Positions 13,395 to 24,899 of a DNA stretch of 64,000 nucleotides are shown piece after piece (the first letter of the stretch is position 1; every line of letters begins with the position of its first letter). The notes beneath the pieces are model-generated. The model was given only the letters and a program-made list of their open reading frames with translations, did no database searches and was not told the DNA's origin. The stretch is from Lunularia cruciata (taxonomy: Eukaryota; Streptophyta; Marchantiopsida; Lunulariales; Lunulariaceae), in NCBI GenBank assembly GCA_948567375.1, contig OX419756.1:39322333-39386332 (forward strand). Direction: 5' to 3'. The translations under genes and the position numbers were made by a program.

Positions 13395-15010
13395 AATTTT
13401 TGCCTTCATCTCTCACAATTGCACTTCTACCTCCAACATACATACAAAGTGATCCCTTGCTTCCTCCAATTGCTAAATCACCTTGTGCTACTCCTCTTCC
13501 AAGTGCAAGGTCTTCATCTTCATCTCCTCTTGCACTTGGACTTGATCTAGCTCCTTTTACAATTGTTTGGAAAATTGCTTCAATTGAGTGGCTACCTCCT
13601 TATGACACTCTGCCATCTACAAATCCAAGGGCATGATCCAAACGTTAGAATTCTCCAACTCAAGGGAAATGCTGACCACTCATGTGTCCATGGCTTGTAA
13701 TAACTTTGTCCTTAGCATATTCTTCTTCTCTATCCATAGGGTTCTTAATTTGAGTTGTAGCCTTCTATGTTCTTCTTCTTCTTCTTGCCTCTTCCCTGTA
13801 AAGGTTTTGTGCTTGGTCATCTTTTCATTGGCTTGATCTTCCTTTGCCTTCCAAGTATAGATCTCCTTGTAAATGTTGCACACCAAGGTAGTGTAGTACA
13901 CTATTCCAGTGTACTCCTGAAATTAGGGAAGTAAGAGCTCCATGAACTAAAGTGTTGCTCTTACCAAGTGTATGGTGAAGAACACTCCTTCTTTGACTAG
14001 CATTTGAGTTGCATGACCAGTACTTTGTCAACTTCAATTTTTACTTCTAGCATATTGTCTTTGGCTTCTTCTTCTTCTTCTTCTTTTGGCTAATGGTGGA
14101 TTTATGTTGAACTTCAAGGTGAGTCTTCTTCTTATGGTTCTTTGAAATGCTCCCATTCTTCCTCTTGGACACCGACTTCTTGATTTGGATTGGGAGGTTC
14201 TTTGGCATGATGTGAGGCCTTGCCTTGCACCTCTGCCTCTTCAACTTGATTTGCTTGTTGGTTTGGATTTGAAATAGATTGTGCATCTTTCTACTACGCA
14301 TCTTATTCAACTTTGAAAGTGGATCCTTGCAAGGTGAAGGATCCTTCTTCCTCCTTCTCATGGCACCCTTCTTTGGGGGTTTTTTGCATCCTCTTTCACA
14401 TATGCTTGAGGATTCTTCCTTGGTCTCTTGGTTGGTATTGGAGACTTTGCTAGAGATGTACTCTTCTTCTTTGTCTTTATGGTGACTCTTTTGTGCATTA
14501 GCACAAATTCTCCAATTACTATGTACTTTGCATCTGCATTTGATACTTCTTGATCATAGACTTCTCTTTGGGCTGCAAGGCAAAGTACACATTTAGGTAG
14601 AAATGGCTTGGGAACTTCTTGCACTCCTATGTTAAAGATTGAGCCTCGTGTACAAAGGAAGCCATGTGAGTTGCTCCACTATCTTCCTTGAGTTCTTGGT
14701 GCAGACTACTTGCATGATAGTAAAACATGTTTGCCCAATTGATGGGTTCTCTTTAGTACATGTACTTCAAGAAGATGGCTTGGTTGTTAGTGAGGTAAGT
14801 CATTCTCTTATATTTAAACAACTTCATAACCGCTTCTATAATAACCCTTTGGGCTAGATCCTTATAACTTTCAACCTGCAACTCATTGTTCTTTTGTTGG
14901 TTTTCAAAGAAGGTTGTCTTGATGTTGTTGATCAATGCTTTGTTTGTGAAATTTATCTCTAATGTCATTACGTTGCTGATCATACACCTAGTCCAAGCAC
15001 ATTCCTCCAA
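13395..15010 (-). pseudogene. Decayed Lys/Glu-rich, coiled-coil-type coding remnant, probably transposon-borne
   Basis: Minus-strand frames at 13395-13640, 13680-13901, 14047-14361, 14358-14624 and 14753-15010 are interrupted by stops but share a style: runs of Glu/Gln/Leu with heptad-like spacing (13.4-13.9 kb) and a highly basic segment ending in a Lys run encoded by a CTT microsatellite (14.07-14.09 kb). They lie on the same strand as the gypsy pol remnant at 16.5-18.4 kb, downstream of its integrase. An extra 3' reading frame of that element is the simplest reading. Host origin is not excluded. No family was recognised. Confidence 0.35.
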
Positions 15011-15899
15011 TTCTCTAGGTCTAATTATACAAGTCTCCTCTCGAATCCTAAGTCATTCTCTCCTTTTCTCCCGCTCATCTCATGAATCATTCCAAAGTTG
15101 CTCAATTTTAAATTCCTAAGCAAGAAGCTAAGATGCTTGCTATGTATTACCTCACTTCTACAATGGATTGCCCATTTCCTAACTATTGGATATCAAAGAA
15201 TGGCTTTGGGAAATTTCCTCATAGGTTTATGAACAAAAACCATATTGCTTATCAAAGTTGGATCCTATATGAAGGCAAAGGACTGACAAGTATGAAGGCA
15301 ATAAGAACTATAATTTGGGACTAAAGCTTGAAAATTTTAAGCTCACTCAAATTTTAAATGAATTTGCTCAATGAAAAGTGAAATTGATCAATGTGAACTT
15401 GGTTTTATAGCTAGATTCTTCAATCAATATTCTTTAGTGATTGAGTTGTTGGAGAACCATCCCTATCCACTCAGATGAATGGCGCATTTGGTGAGTAGTC
15501 CGCTTCCACACATACATAACTCCTCCTTGAATAGAAATGGTCTTTGGTAGTGGTTCTTTAACCATGTAGCACATTCAAATTTATATATATATCCTTTGTT
15601 TGCAACAACTTTTGTGCAAAAGATCTTTCTATGCAAAGGTATTTGGGTATAAAGCGTACTCGGACTAGATTTTTTTTGCCTCCAACTACCATTCAAGGTG
15701 TATCTAGTTTGACATTTCCCTTTTGAATGCCTTTGTCTTTGTACTTGTTCATTCATACTTTCTGGTAAACAAACACAACTTAAAAGACACTTCAACTAAG
15801 AAGTTTTCCTTCCATAAGATTAAATTATTCTATCATATTTTTATAAACTAGAGTGGGATTAATTAAGATTAACAATTCTGTGAAAATGTGGACACCATA

Positions 15900-18400
15900 T
15901 ACTCCCTTCCTCAAATGTGAGCATCCTCATGAACACAAGAGAAACCTTCTCCTTTGAGGTTAAGCAATTATCTTCTTGCAAGCTAGCCATTCACTTGGGT
16001 GGCAAAGAGGTTTCCTTGTAGACTAGAATGTTGTAAGTACACTTTATCTTATACCTTCTTTACTCTATATGGTCCCATCTAGTTGAGATGAAACTTCCAA
16101 GGGAAAATTGCATGTTGGTTATCATACCATAGCACCAACTCTCCTTCTGTAACTATTACTCATTTGATTTTTTTAACATTATTTTCCTTCCTTCTTAGCT
16201 GGTTCTCCTTTGTTCATTTTGGGAATCATCTCTCTTCTCTTCCACAAATATTGTTATTACATTCAAAGGATTTAACTTTCCTCTTTGGATATTTGTTTGT
16301 TTGAGAGGATCTTGTAAGTGAGCACTTCAAATTCTATAGGTAGGACTGGATGTAGTGCATATGCTAAGAAGTAAGGAGTTTGCTTTGTATGCTTTTCTAA
16401 ATGGAGCATAGGCCCACAAGGCTTCTGACAACTTAGTGTCCCAATCATATGCTTAATTGATAGTTACCTTGTTTAGGATCTTACATAAAAGGCTGTTAGC
16501 TTTTTATGTCAAGCCATTTGCCTTCAAGTTGTAGGGGTGGTCTTTCAATGCTTAATCTAAAAGTACTTTGTGAGAGATTCTACTAAACTATCAAAGAAAT
16601 TTGTTCCTCTATCATTAACTAATTCTAAAGGACATTCATATTGTGAGATGATATTGCAAAAGAAAAATTGTGCTAAAATTTCAACATCATCACTTTGAGT
16701 GGCTTTGGCTTCAACCATCTTTGTTACATAGTTGGTGTAGACCAAGGTGTACTTCCTCCAAGTCATCTTTGTAGCTGGTTGGATTGGTCCTACAAAATTG
16801 ATTCCTTGTTTCTCTATTCTCTATTTCTCAAATGGTGCTAAAAATTAAAATTGAGTTGTAGGAGTAGGTCTTCTTTTTTGTTGGCATGCATCAAACCTCT
16901 TGATTTATTCATAGACACCTTTGTACACAATTGGCCACTAGTTGCAATTTGCTAAGATCTTCTTCACTATCGCTTTCAATCCATTGTGACCTCAAGTAGA
17001 TTCCATGTGCAAGGCATGTATCACCACTCCAACTTCATATGATTTGAGACAACACCAGAGAACTTCATCTCCTCTCATCTTGAACAAGGTGTTTCCTTTA
17101 AATTAGTATGGACCCATCTTTTGAAGAAATACTACTCATTGCTCCAAATACATCCCTTTGAAACATTGGAGGATCCAAAGGTATATGTACTCTTCTAAGT
17201 AACATGTTCTCTTTGTTGTTGAGATTTGGAGATTTGGAGATTTGGAGATTTACTTTGGTCTTAAGCCTTAAGAGAAAGTTGGCATTCTTGTGATCTAATT
17301 CACTCCTTACTTGCACCATGTAGGTGAATTCTTGCAAGAGAGCTATCTACCTTGCAATTTGTCCTAAGAAAGTGGCCTTCTTCACTAAATGTTGCAAAGA
17401 ATAATGATCTACATGGAAGACAAATTTATATCTCGATAGATAGTGGCAAAAATTATTGCAGGCATATGCCAATCTGAGAGCTTCCCTCTCTATAGTGGTA
17501 TGCTTTTTCTCTACATTTGACAATTGTCTATTAGAAAAATGTATTTGGTAGTCCTATTTGCTATCATCTTTCTGATTGAGCACTACCCCTATGGCTATAC
17601 AAGAAGTATCCATATATATGCTTAATTAGGAGCTTGCATCATTGGAGCTTCAACTAACTTGTCACTTAGGGTTACAAAGGTCTGCTCTTGCTCCTTTGCT
17701 CACATGTAGTCTTTAGACTTCTTTAGTAACTTTATGAAGGGTGTTGCAAGGATTGCATAATTGGCACTGAATCTCTTCTAGTACATCACATGGCCTAAGA
17801 AGTCTCTTAGTTTCTTTGGGGCTTCAAGGGCTAAAATCACCTGCATCTTTTTACATCTTCTTCCATGCCTCTTTTTAAGATTGGATGTCCAAGCAAGATG
17901 CCTTTGGTCATTCAAGAAGCACTTCTCTAGATGTAGAGATAATCATATGGATTATCATTGCTCAAATTTTTTCCAAAGAAAGGAGAGTTGGTCCTCCTTT
18001 TAGCTAAAAAAACAAAAATCATCAATGAAAACTATCATGAACTTTTGTAGGTAAACCTTAAAAATGGTAGTCATTATCTATTTGAAAGTTGCAAGTGTGT
18101 TACATAGTTCAAATGTCATTCAATTATAAGCATGTGTCCCAATCTATATTGAATGGAGTCTTGTCCTTATCTTCCTCTCAAATAGAGAGTTGGTTATACC
18201 CTACAAATCCATCTAAAAAATTATAATACTCATGTCTTGCAACCTGATCAAAAATGACATCCATAAAAGGTAAGGGATGAGAGTCCTTCTTTGTGGCTAT
18301 ATTCAACTTCCAAAAAGTTTGCACACTTGGATCTTCCCTATCTTCTTCTTGGGCAAAACTACAATAGGATATACCCATTTGCTACTAAGTACAAGGAAGA
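15900..18400 (-). pseudogene. Decayed Ty3/gypsy pol (RT, RNase H, integrase), minus strand
   Basis: Two blocks are recognisable. The reverse transcriptase block (18378-18178) has KLNIATKKDSHPLPFMD, then FLDGFVGYNQ, which match the RT fingers/palm of plant gypsy elements. The integrase core (16766-16557) has TNYVTKMVEAKA and CPLELVNDRGTNF, the latter around the second catalytic Asp. Order and orientation give RT, then integrase, reading leftward. Many stops and frame breaks separate the blocks, so it is not functional. The integrase resembles the non-chromovirus type of element E2 more than the chromoviruses of this window. I could not pair its LTRs. Confidence 0.8.
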
Positions 18401-18710
18401 TGAAGTCGGCTCAAAGGTACTTGTCTATCTCATCTTTCACTAGCAATGAGTATTTTGGTTTGAGTTTATATTGTTGTTGCATTACTAAAACTACACCTTC
18501 TTTTAGATTGATCCAATTTCTCCAAACTATAATGGGAGTGCCAAGCATCTACTCAATCCTCCAAGTGAATCTTGATACTCTCAAAATAATGATATATATT
18601 CTTGACTCTCATCATGAGACATGTACTTGGATATCTTTATGGTCTTTCTTTTAGTTATTCACCTCTTGAAAATCATTGTGGTCAGGATGCTTGCTACATA
18701 GCTGACATGT

Positions 18711-19171
18711 GTAAAAGACCAAGGAGAGAAATAGGAGAATGGAAGATCAAAGGAGAGTTCACATTGAAACTCTTAATGGAGTGAAATTCCATATGCCTAG
18801 CATGAGCTTAGGCTTTGGCTTATAGTGAAGCAATACAAGGCTCTTGAGAAGCTTCCTTCTCAAGAGCCTTGTAGCCACCTTCTTGGAGTGCAAGCTAAGC
18901 TACCCAAGAAGCTCCCAAGGAAGTTTCCCTTTAGAACCCACCTAATTAGCATACAAGCTAAGCTAGCCATTAATTTGGTGTGCAAGATACCCAATCTTTG
19001 GAAGGTACCTAGAAGCTTCCTACCAAGAAGCTTCATAAGTACTTCTAGAACATTCTACCCAGAAGATTCCTAGATACTTCTTAAATATTCTTAGAATTCT
19101 TAGCTATATTTGGCTTATTTTACTAACTCATTAACCTTTGCTAACTTGTCTGCTAACTCTATATTATTACA
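18711..19171 (-). mobile_element. Solo LTR of the chromovirus family, reverse orientation, TSD ACATG
   Basis: On the minus strand this 461-bp segment begins TGTAATAATATAGAG and ends TCTCCTTGGTCTTTTACA, matching the ends of the LTRs at 26.4, 27.6, 39.5, 41.8 and 46.4 kb. It is flanked on both sides by the same five bases, ACATG (18706-18710 and 19172-19176). No primer-binding site or internal region adjoins it. That is the expected product of LTR-LTR recombination. A perfect 17-bp inverted repeat with a 4-bp spacer lies at 18835-18872. Confidence 0.9.
18835..18872. repeat. Perfect 17-bp hairpin inside the solo LTR
   Basis: ACAAGGCTCTTGAGAAG is followed by CTTC and then by its exact reverse complement. 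Related but less perfect GAAGCTTC dyads occur at the matching place of the other LTR copies, just upstream of the TATA box. Confidence 0.9.
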
Positions 19172-20069
19172 ACATGGCTCATTTCAAGTAGTTATGCATT
19201 CTCCTCCAAATACTTTGGAATTGGCACTCTCTTTTGCATGATCTGATTGGTATGCCCTGCCTACACTAGAAGAGATCTTTGATGCAATTGTGCATGAAAA
19301 GGTCTTCAAAACTTTCAATATTCAAGCAAGATGTCATTAGTGGTTGATTAGGGAGGAAGACAGAGTCCATGACAACATTTTAGGCTATTGATTATGACAA
19401 AAAAGATGTATTATAAGTGGAGGTTCTGACCATTTTGGTTTATGAATGCTCTTGCTGAGTTCTAGAGGGTCATGTACAAGATTTTAGCATGATTGGATTT
19501 TGCTCGGTACTATATTGATGATATTTTAGTCTATAGCACTATTGTGAAGGAGTATGAGAGTAATTTGTTGGATGGGTTTGGGAAGTTGAGATCTCATGGA
19601 CTCAAATTACATCCTAGGAAGTATGGATTCTTCCACAAGCAAGTTGAGTATTTAGGTCACACTATCTACTTAGAAGACTTGGTATTTAGTACAATATACA
19701 CTTGCTTAAGTCCACATTATGATCCGGAAAGTTTGACATAGACTTAACTGAGATGTGGACTTAGCCAATGAGGTTGTGGTAACTAGATGAAACATGTGAA
19801 ACTCAAGAAAAGTGTACTTGCACAATTTTCACAGTCTATTTGTTGTCAAAAATTGTGTCATCTTCCACCACTAAGACATGCAAGCTCATTTGGAAATATG
19901 AGCACCCAATGTTAAGCAAAATGCAAAGGTGAGGATCAATGCCTAAATAATTGTCAAAGAATGGAGATTATCACTTTATTGGAGCAATCAAAACCATAGT
20001 CAATATGAAGCATTTCTTGGCAGTACGGTGTTGATGAGAAAGTTATTTGGAAGTTGAGGTCAAACAAAG

Positions 20070-22236
20070 ATGAGATTCATGAATGAGCACAAAAAGTTGA
20101 TCAAGCCACTCAAGAGTCAACATAACGCGTATCCCAAGCAATGTTTCCTGACCTTGAGAACAATTTTTTTCCAATGGATTGACGTCACACGTCAGATGTC
20201 GCTAGCTTTGCCATCAAGTATCATATACCACAAAGCAAAACAAATTGTTGGTGTAATGGAGATTGACAAGGATAAGTTCAAGGCTTCGTGAGGATGGTTC
20301 ACAAGATTTTGACATCAGTACGGTTTAATCAACACCAATTTTTTGGGGAAGGTGGTGAAGTTGATAAGAGCAATCTTGAAACCCTAAAAGAATTGGAAGA
20401 ATTATGTGCCATGATAGATCAATATGACATGGCATACATTTACAACATGGACTGTGAGCCGGCCTGTCTCTCACTTAGGATGAACCTTTGATGGCTATTA
20501 TGGTAGCGCACCACGGACTAAGAAAGCAAAGAACCCCAACTTGATCATACTCCTCCAAGGCTAACACTCCAAGGCTAAGATATTGCTCACTAGAGAACTC
20601 AATGAGAGAGAGATAGTTGCAAATGAAAGGATGATGAATACTTCCTCACCCCTAGTTTATATACTTGTGAAATAGTTACGCACCAAAGTTACTATTTACC
20701 ATAGTAACTCAAGTAACTAGGCTAAAAGTCAAGTAAAGTAAAAAATTATAAAGGAATATCCATCCATATGGGCATATCCACTAAGCATGTGATCTTATCT
20801 TGACCCAACTACTAAGTCAAGGATTCCTTCACATGGGCTATCTTTGGACTAGAGAAGAATCCAAAACAAAAAGGCTTGTGGGCCCAAGAGTTCTCAACTC
20901 TTTCCTCAAAGCCAAACACCTAGGAATAATACAAAGTCAACATATTAGAATCCAAAATAGTGATGCTCATCTTTTCCACTTCCTCTAAAGTAAAGTCCCG
21001 TCTATCTTAGCTATGACTAACTTTAGCTAATCATGATTAATGTAGAACCATCCTTTATCTCTATATAAATAATATCTCTCAAGTATTTGTAATACTAAGC
21101 TAAATATCATAATATCACACACATGCACAAATGGGTGTTACAAGACAAAATGGGGTTGTTCTTTTGACTTGTTCCATGTTATACTATTTTGATGCCGAAT
21201 GAGGATTTCTCTATTATCAAAGGAAAGAAATAAGCAAAGGATAGAGTGACACTTACTTTTTGTTGCAATGACATTGGAACTATGTGCGTCTCGATCACCA
21301 TGATTGGAAAAGCAAAGGAGCCTGCATGTATCTCAAGAAACACTTGGCCAATCATGTATCTTCAGCAAAAAAATGCTTGGATTGACATTCCTGACATTCA
21401 ACAAGTGGTTTGATGAGGTGTTTGAGCCCTACATTCAGAAACGTACTGGCTATAAAGTTCTTTTGATCCTTGACAATGCTCCTGGTTGCTCAAAATCATT
21501 CAAATGGAGTGGCATCTGCATTGCATTCTTCCCACCCAACATTACTTCATGGAAGCAACTGATGGATATGGGTATCATTGCAGCACTTAAAAAGCAATAA
21601 AAATATTTTTTGCTCAAGGATATCATTGCCTACCATGATAATCCTCTGAGCTTGAAGGATCAATTGACATTGGAAGCTTCAAATTGAAACAAGGCACTCC
21701 AGGGGTTTTTTATAGACGTCCTCCACATTTGTTGGATATTGCAAATTCATGAATGTTGCATGGAACAAAATGACATTAGAGAGTCTAAAACACTGCTTCA
21801 AAAAAGCATATATCATTTCCAGCTTTTAAGATGGTGTTGAAATTGGTAGCAACAATGATAGAATAGTTGAAGAAATTTCTTATATCTTGAGCAATTGCAA
21901 CATCTTGAATGGTGCCAACGGCCTCAATATTTGGGGTGAGGTTAAGCATGTTTGAATGATGAAAGTGATGATTTGGTTCTATTCAAAAACACTTTTCTTG
22001 AAAAAATAGATCAAGCAATGGGTATGGTGCTTTTACAAGATCCTGCTATTGAATCTAAAGAGGATGAGGTCAAAACTGCTCCAACCCAAGATGAAGTCAT
22101 TGAACGTGATGTAATTTTGAAATTGCTAGAAAGAGTTATCAACCTTGATGTTAATGTGGGTGAGCTGAAATCTTCTGACTATCTATCATCAGACCAGCTC
22201 AATCAAACAAAGAGAGCTCTCTTTACCCTCCATTGA
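20070..22236 (+). pseudogene. pogo/Tigger transposase remnant (CENP-B-type HTH plus DDE)
   Basis: Recognisable parts in order: an N-terminal CENP-B-like DNA-binding segment (20150-20320: FQWIDVTRQMSLALP, DKDKFKAS), the NMD box around the first catalytic Asp (ends at 20452), the middle of the DDE domain (21200-21500: IGKAKEPAC, then VLLILDNAPG with the second catalytic Asp), FFPPN and ITSWKQ..DMGIIAALK (21530-21600), and an acidic C-terminal tail (21952-22236). A 690-bp solo LTR interrupts the NMD/GLF box. Stops occur in the HTH and elsewhere, so the gene is dead. The motif order is that of Tigger/jerky-like transposases. Confidence 0.85.
20453..21142 (-). mobile_element. Solo LTR of the E2 family, reverse orientation, inside the Tigger transposase
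   Basis: On the minus strand it begins TGTAACACCCATTTGTGC and ends GCCGGCTCACA, the same ends as the E2 5' LTR (31585-32276) at nearly the same length (690 against 692 bp). Left flank GGAC and right flank AGAC fit a 4-bp target duplication with one change. Removing the segment restores the reading NMD..MGLF expected for a Tigger transposase. No internal element sequence adjoins it. Confidence 0.88.
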
Positions 22237-24555
22237 ATTTTACAAAACAATCGGTCTGCGATCGCATGCAAGCGGATGGACAATAGCCGTCAAATGATGC
22301 TATTTGACTTTCATTGACAATAAAATTTGCAAGATATTGATCAAGGATATTTTCGTATGAAATTGCGGACTTAAGCAAGATGCGTACATAAATGAGTGTG
22401 GACTTAAGCAAGTGTATACTATAGACCAAGGTAGAGGTTATTGTACATATTCCTTGGCTTAGCCTACCAATGTGAGCAAAGTGTGAGCATTCCTTTGGTT
22501 AGTAAATTTCTATCACCAACATGTTAGAGGATTTATTGTTATTGCCAAGGCCTTGATGAAGCTGACCAAGCTTACATAAGAGTGGTATTGGGGAGATGAG
22601 AAAGAGAGAGTTTTATAAAGCTCAAGGAGAGGTTGATATTTGGCCCTATCCTTAGAAGACCAATCAAAGGATGACCATTATGGGTTCATACTGATTGGAA
22701 TATGTTGGGGTTTGGAGCAATGCTCACTTACCAAGATTATGAGGAGAAAGAGTTTCTAGTGGTCTATGCTAGTTACTCCAACAATTTAGTAAAGGCAAAG
22801 TTTAGTTCATATGAGGGAGAGTGTTTGACAACAATATGGCCATTAGCATATTTCTGATGTTACCTATTTGGTAACCCCTTCACTCTTATCATTGATCATC
22901 AACCACTAAAGTGGTTGATGGAGTTTGATAAGCTTCCAAGAAAGCTTGCATGATGGGCTTTGATTTTACAGGAATATGATTTCACATTTATTCATAGACT
23001 TGGAGTGGTGAACCGTGCTGCAAATAGGTTGATTAGAAATTCATATCCCATATGGGCTCATACCGGAGCATGTTGGACACCACCAACCATTGAAGAAGTT
23101 GATGGAGTCCAACAAGCTTTTAGGGAAACTTGCATGGTGGGCTTTGATTTTATATGAGTATGATTTTACAATTATTCACAAACTTGGAGTGGTGAGAAGT
23201 GATGCTGATTGGTTGAGTACAAACCCATGTCCCAACCAATAGGATCAGACTAGATTATGTTAGCATGGTGAGATAGATGAGAAGATGGTGCCAAGTTGAC
23301 ATGCATCTACCTTTATATGTATATTTTTTGAGGCTATAGTGGTATCTCTCTCAACACATATTGGCTTAGTTATTGAGGTCATAGATCTAAATGGTAGAGA
23401 TATCAGTATAGTTCAGTGAGACTTTCATGATGATGACTTAGTGATATATTATCTTTGCATTGGTGTTATGTGTGGCACAATTGATACCAAGGAGAGAGAT
23501 TTTGTTCTTCAACAAGCCAAGCAGTTTAGATTGGAGGGCAAACACCTTTGGTATGTATGGGAGGATAGTAGAGTGCAAGTAGTACTACTTCCATCTTAGA
23601 GATCACAATTGGTCTGTCATGCTCATGAGGAGCTATGACATTTTGGAGTAAAGTGTAAATATAACTTACTCTAAAATCAATATGGTGGTGTGGTATGCAG
23701 ACCAATGTACAAAAGTTTGTTGCCATATGTGTGTTTTATAATAAATTTAGAGCATGATTTAATGCTCCTACACCATAGTTACATCCATGACCTATCATGG
23801 GATTGGGTTACCATTGGAATTTAGATTTTGTTGGACCTTTACTATTGTGAGTTATCATTAGTATGTTTTGGTTATGGTGGAGCACTTCTCCAAGTGGATT
23901 GAGTTAGTGACTCTTCTTGACAAGTCTAGTGAAAGGACAACTTACTTGTTCTTGGATTGGATTCTTAGTTATTTTAGTGTACCAATTGAGGTTTTGATTG
24001 ATCAAGGTAGATAGTTCTTGGGAAAGTTTCAAGTCTTCTGTGAAAAAGCTTTAATTGATCATTGTACTACCTCTTGAGATCACCTTGAGACAAATGGCTT
24101 AATAGAGAGAGTGGTTCAAACGATGAAGAGAGGATTGCGTAAGTATGGTTTGCAAAGAGGCCACTTGGGAGATTGGGATCTCCAATTACCTTGGCTAGCC
24201 ATGGGCTATAGGTTCAGCTAGCAAGCCCCTTAACATCCTTCTCTCTTTACTTTCTACTCCATGTATAAGATCCAAATTTACTTGCAGCTATTTGTTGTGA
24301 TGCTACTATAGTTTTGGACTTGGATGATCTAAACATATGGGTGAGCATATGTTCTCAACAAGTAGAGGTCTTTTGGAAAGTGATGCCAATGGCCTTTGGG
24401 AACTTGGAAATTGCTTTGCATAGGGATACCTTATACTATGCTACTATTCAAGGAGGAGGTTATAGATCCTTTATCCATCAATTTCATCTAGATGACTATA
24501 TATATCTACAACAAACGACACCAACAACACTTGATGTTATATAGGCTGCACTATC

Positions 24556-24855
24556 TTGAAAGTGCATGAGGTTTTGCCTTGTGAAGTCCTCATGTTGGAA
24601 GGACATAATGGTGTTGCTTGGAACAATCATGTGCACAATTGTGCACCATGCCACCTCCTAAACATTGATGGTAGTATGGACCCAAGCTTGGCACTTGTAC
24701 ATGCAGGCTTGCAATGTATGTTATGTGGCTCTTTTGGTAGAGCTACTATGATGTTAGTGTTTAATAGTTGTTTAAGAGGATGGAATATGGCATGTTTTTC
24801 TCCTCCTCTCATGATGGTTGCTCAAGGACAATGGTTATATCCTAGAGGTATTTGA
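24556..24855 (+). pseudogene. Post-integrase tail of element Q ending in a PHD-finger-like motif
   Basis: This frame continues the pol tail of element Q (linker VLPCEVLMLEGHNGV, NHVHNCAPCHLLN) and ends in a Cys-rich segment: CMLC, then a spacing of 12 residues, NSC-LRGW-NMAC, FSPPL, GQWLYPRG. The spacing and the W before the last pair fit a C4HC3 PHD finger, in which several ligands are substituted (one Cys of the second pair, the His to Asn, and both of the last Cys pair). It lies where chromoviruses carry a chromodomain. The copy is decayed, so zinc binding by this copy is unlikely; the intact ancestor is inference. Confidence 0.65.
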
Positions 24856-24899
24856 CCTATAGCTGGTTCACCTTTTATATGGTAAAGATTGTAGATAGG

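Larger units (their letters stand above)
19699..22414 (+). mobile_element. pogo/Tigger-type (Tc1/mariner superfamily) DNA transposon, inserted in element Q
   Basis: The ends are inverted repeats: the left end begins CACTTGCTTAAGTCCACA and the right end is its reverse complement at 22397-22414. Both sides are flanked by TA, the target of this superfamily. Without the LTR lodged in it, the element would be about 2.0 kb. It carries the transposase remnant described separately. The insertion lies just after the RT block of element Q, whose RNase H resumes right of it, so this transposon is younger than Q. Confidence 0.85.
19177..24855 (+). pseudogene. Decayed Ty3/gypsy element with a C-terminal PHD-finger-like module (element Q)
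   Basis: Remnants occur in pol order on plus. RT: 19260-19690, with ARYYIDDILVYS as the catalytic YxDD box and the primer-grip region FHKQVEYLGH. RNase H: 22650-23060, with HTDWN, FTLIIDHQPLKWL and a FIHRLGVVNRAANRL block. Integrase: about 23700-24250, with the DFVGPL core start and VLIDQG. Linker and tail: 24314-24855. The RT is split from RNase H by a pogo-type transposon inserted at a TA (19699-22414). There are many stops and frame breaks. A stretch of about 183 bp in RNase H is tandemly duplicated (22931 and 23114). The tail ends in a Cys-rich domain instead of a chromodomain. The left LTR was not found. Confidence 0.8.

Noticed and set aside
20800..20988. Similar 62-codon frames at 20800-20988 (plus) and 31739-31927 (minus) as a conserved small gene
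   Set aside because: Both lie inside opposite-oriented copies of the same E2-family LTR; the similarity is that of the LTR.
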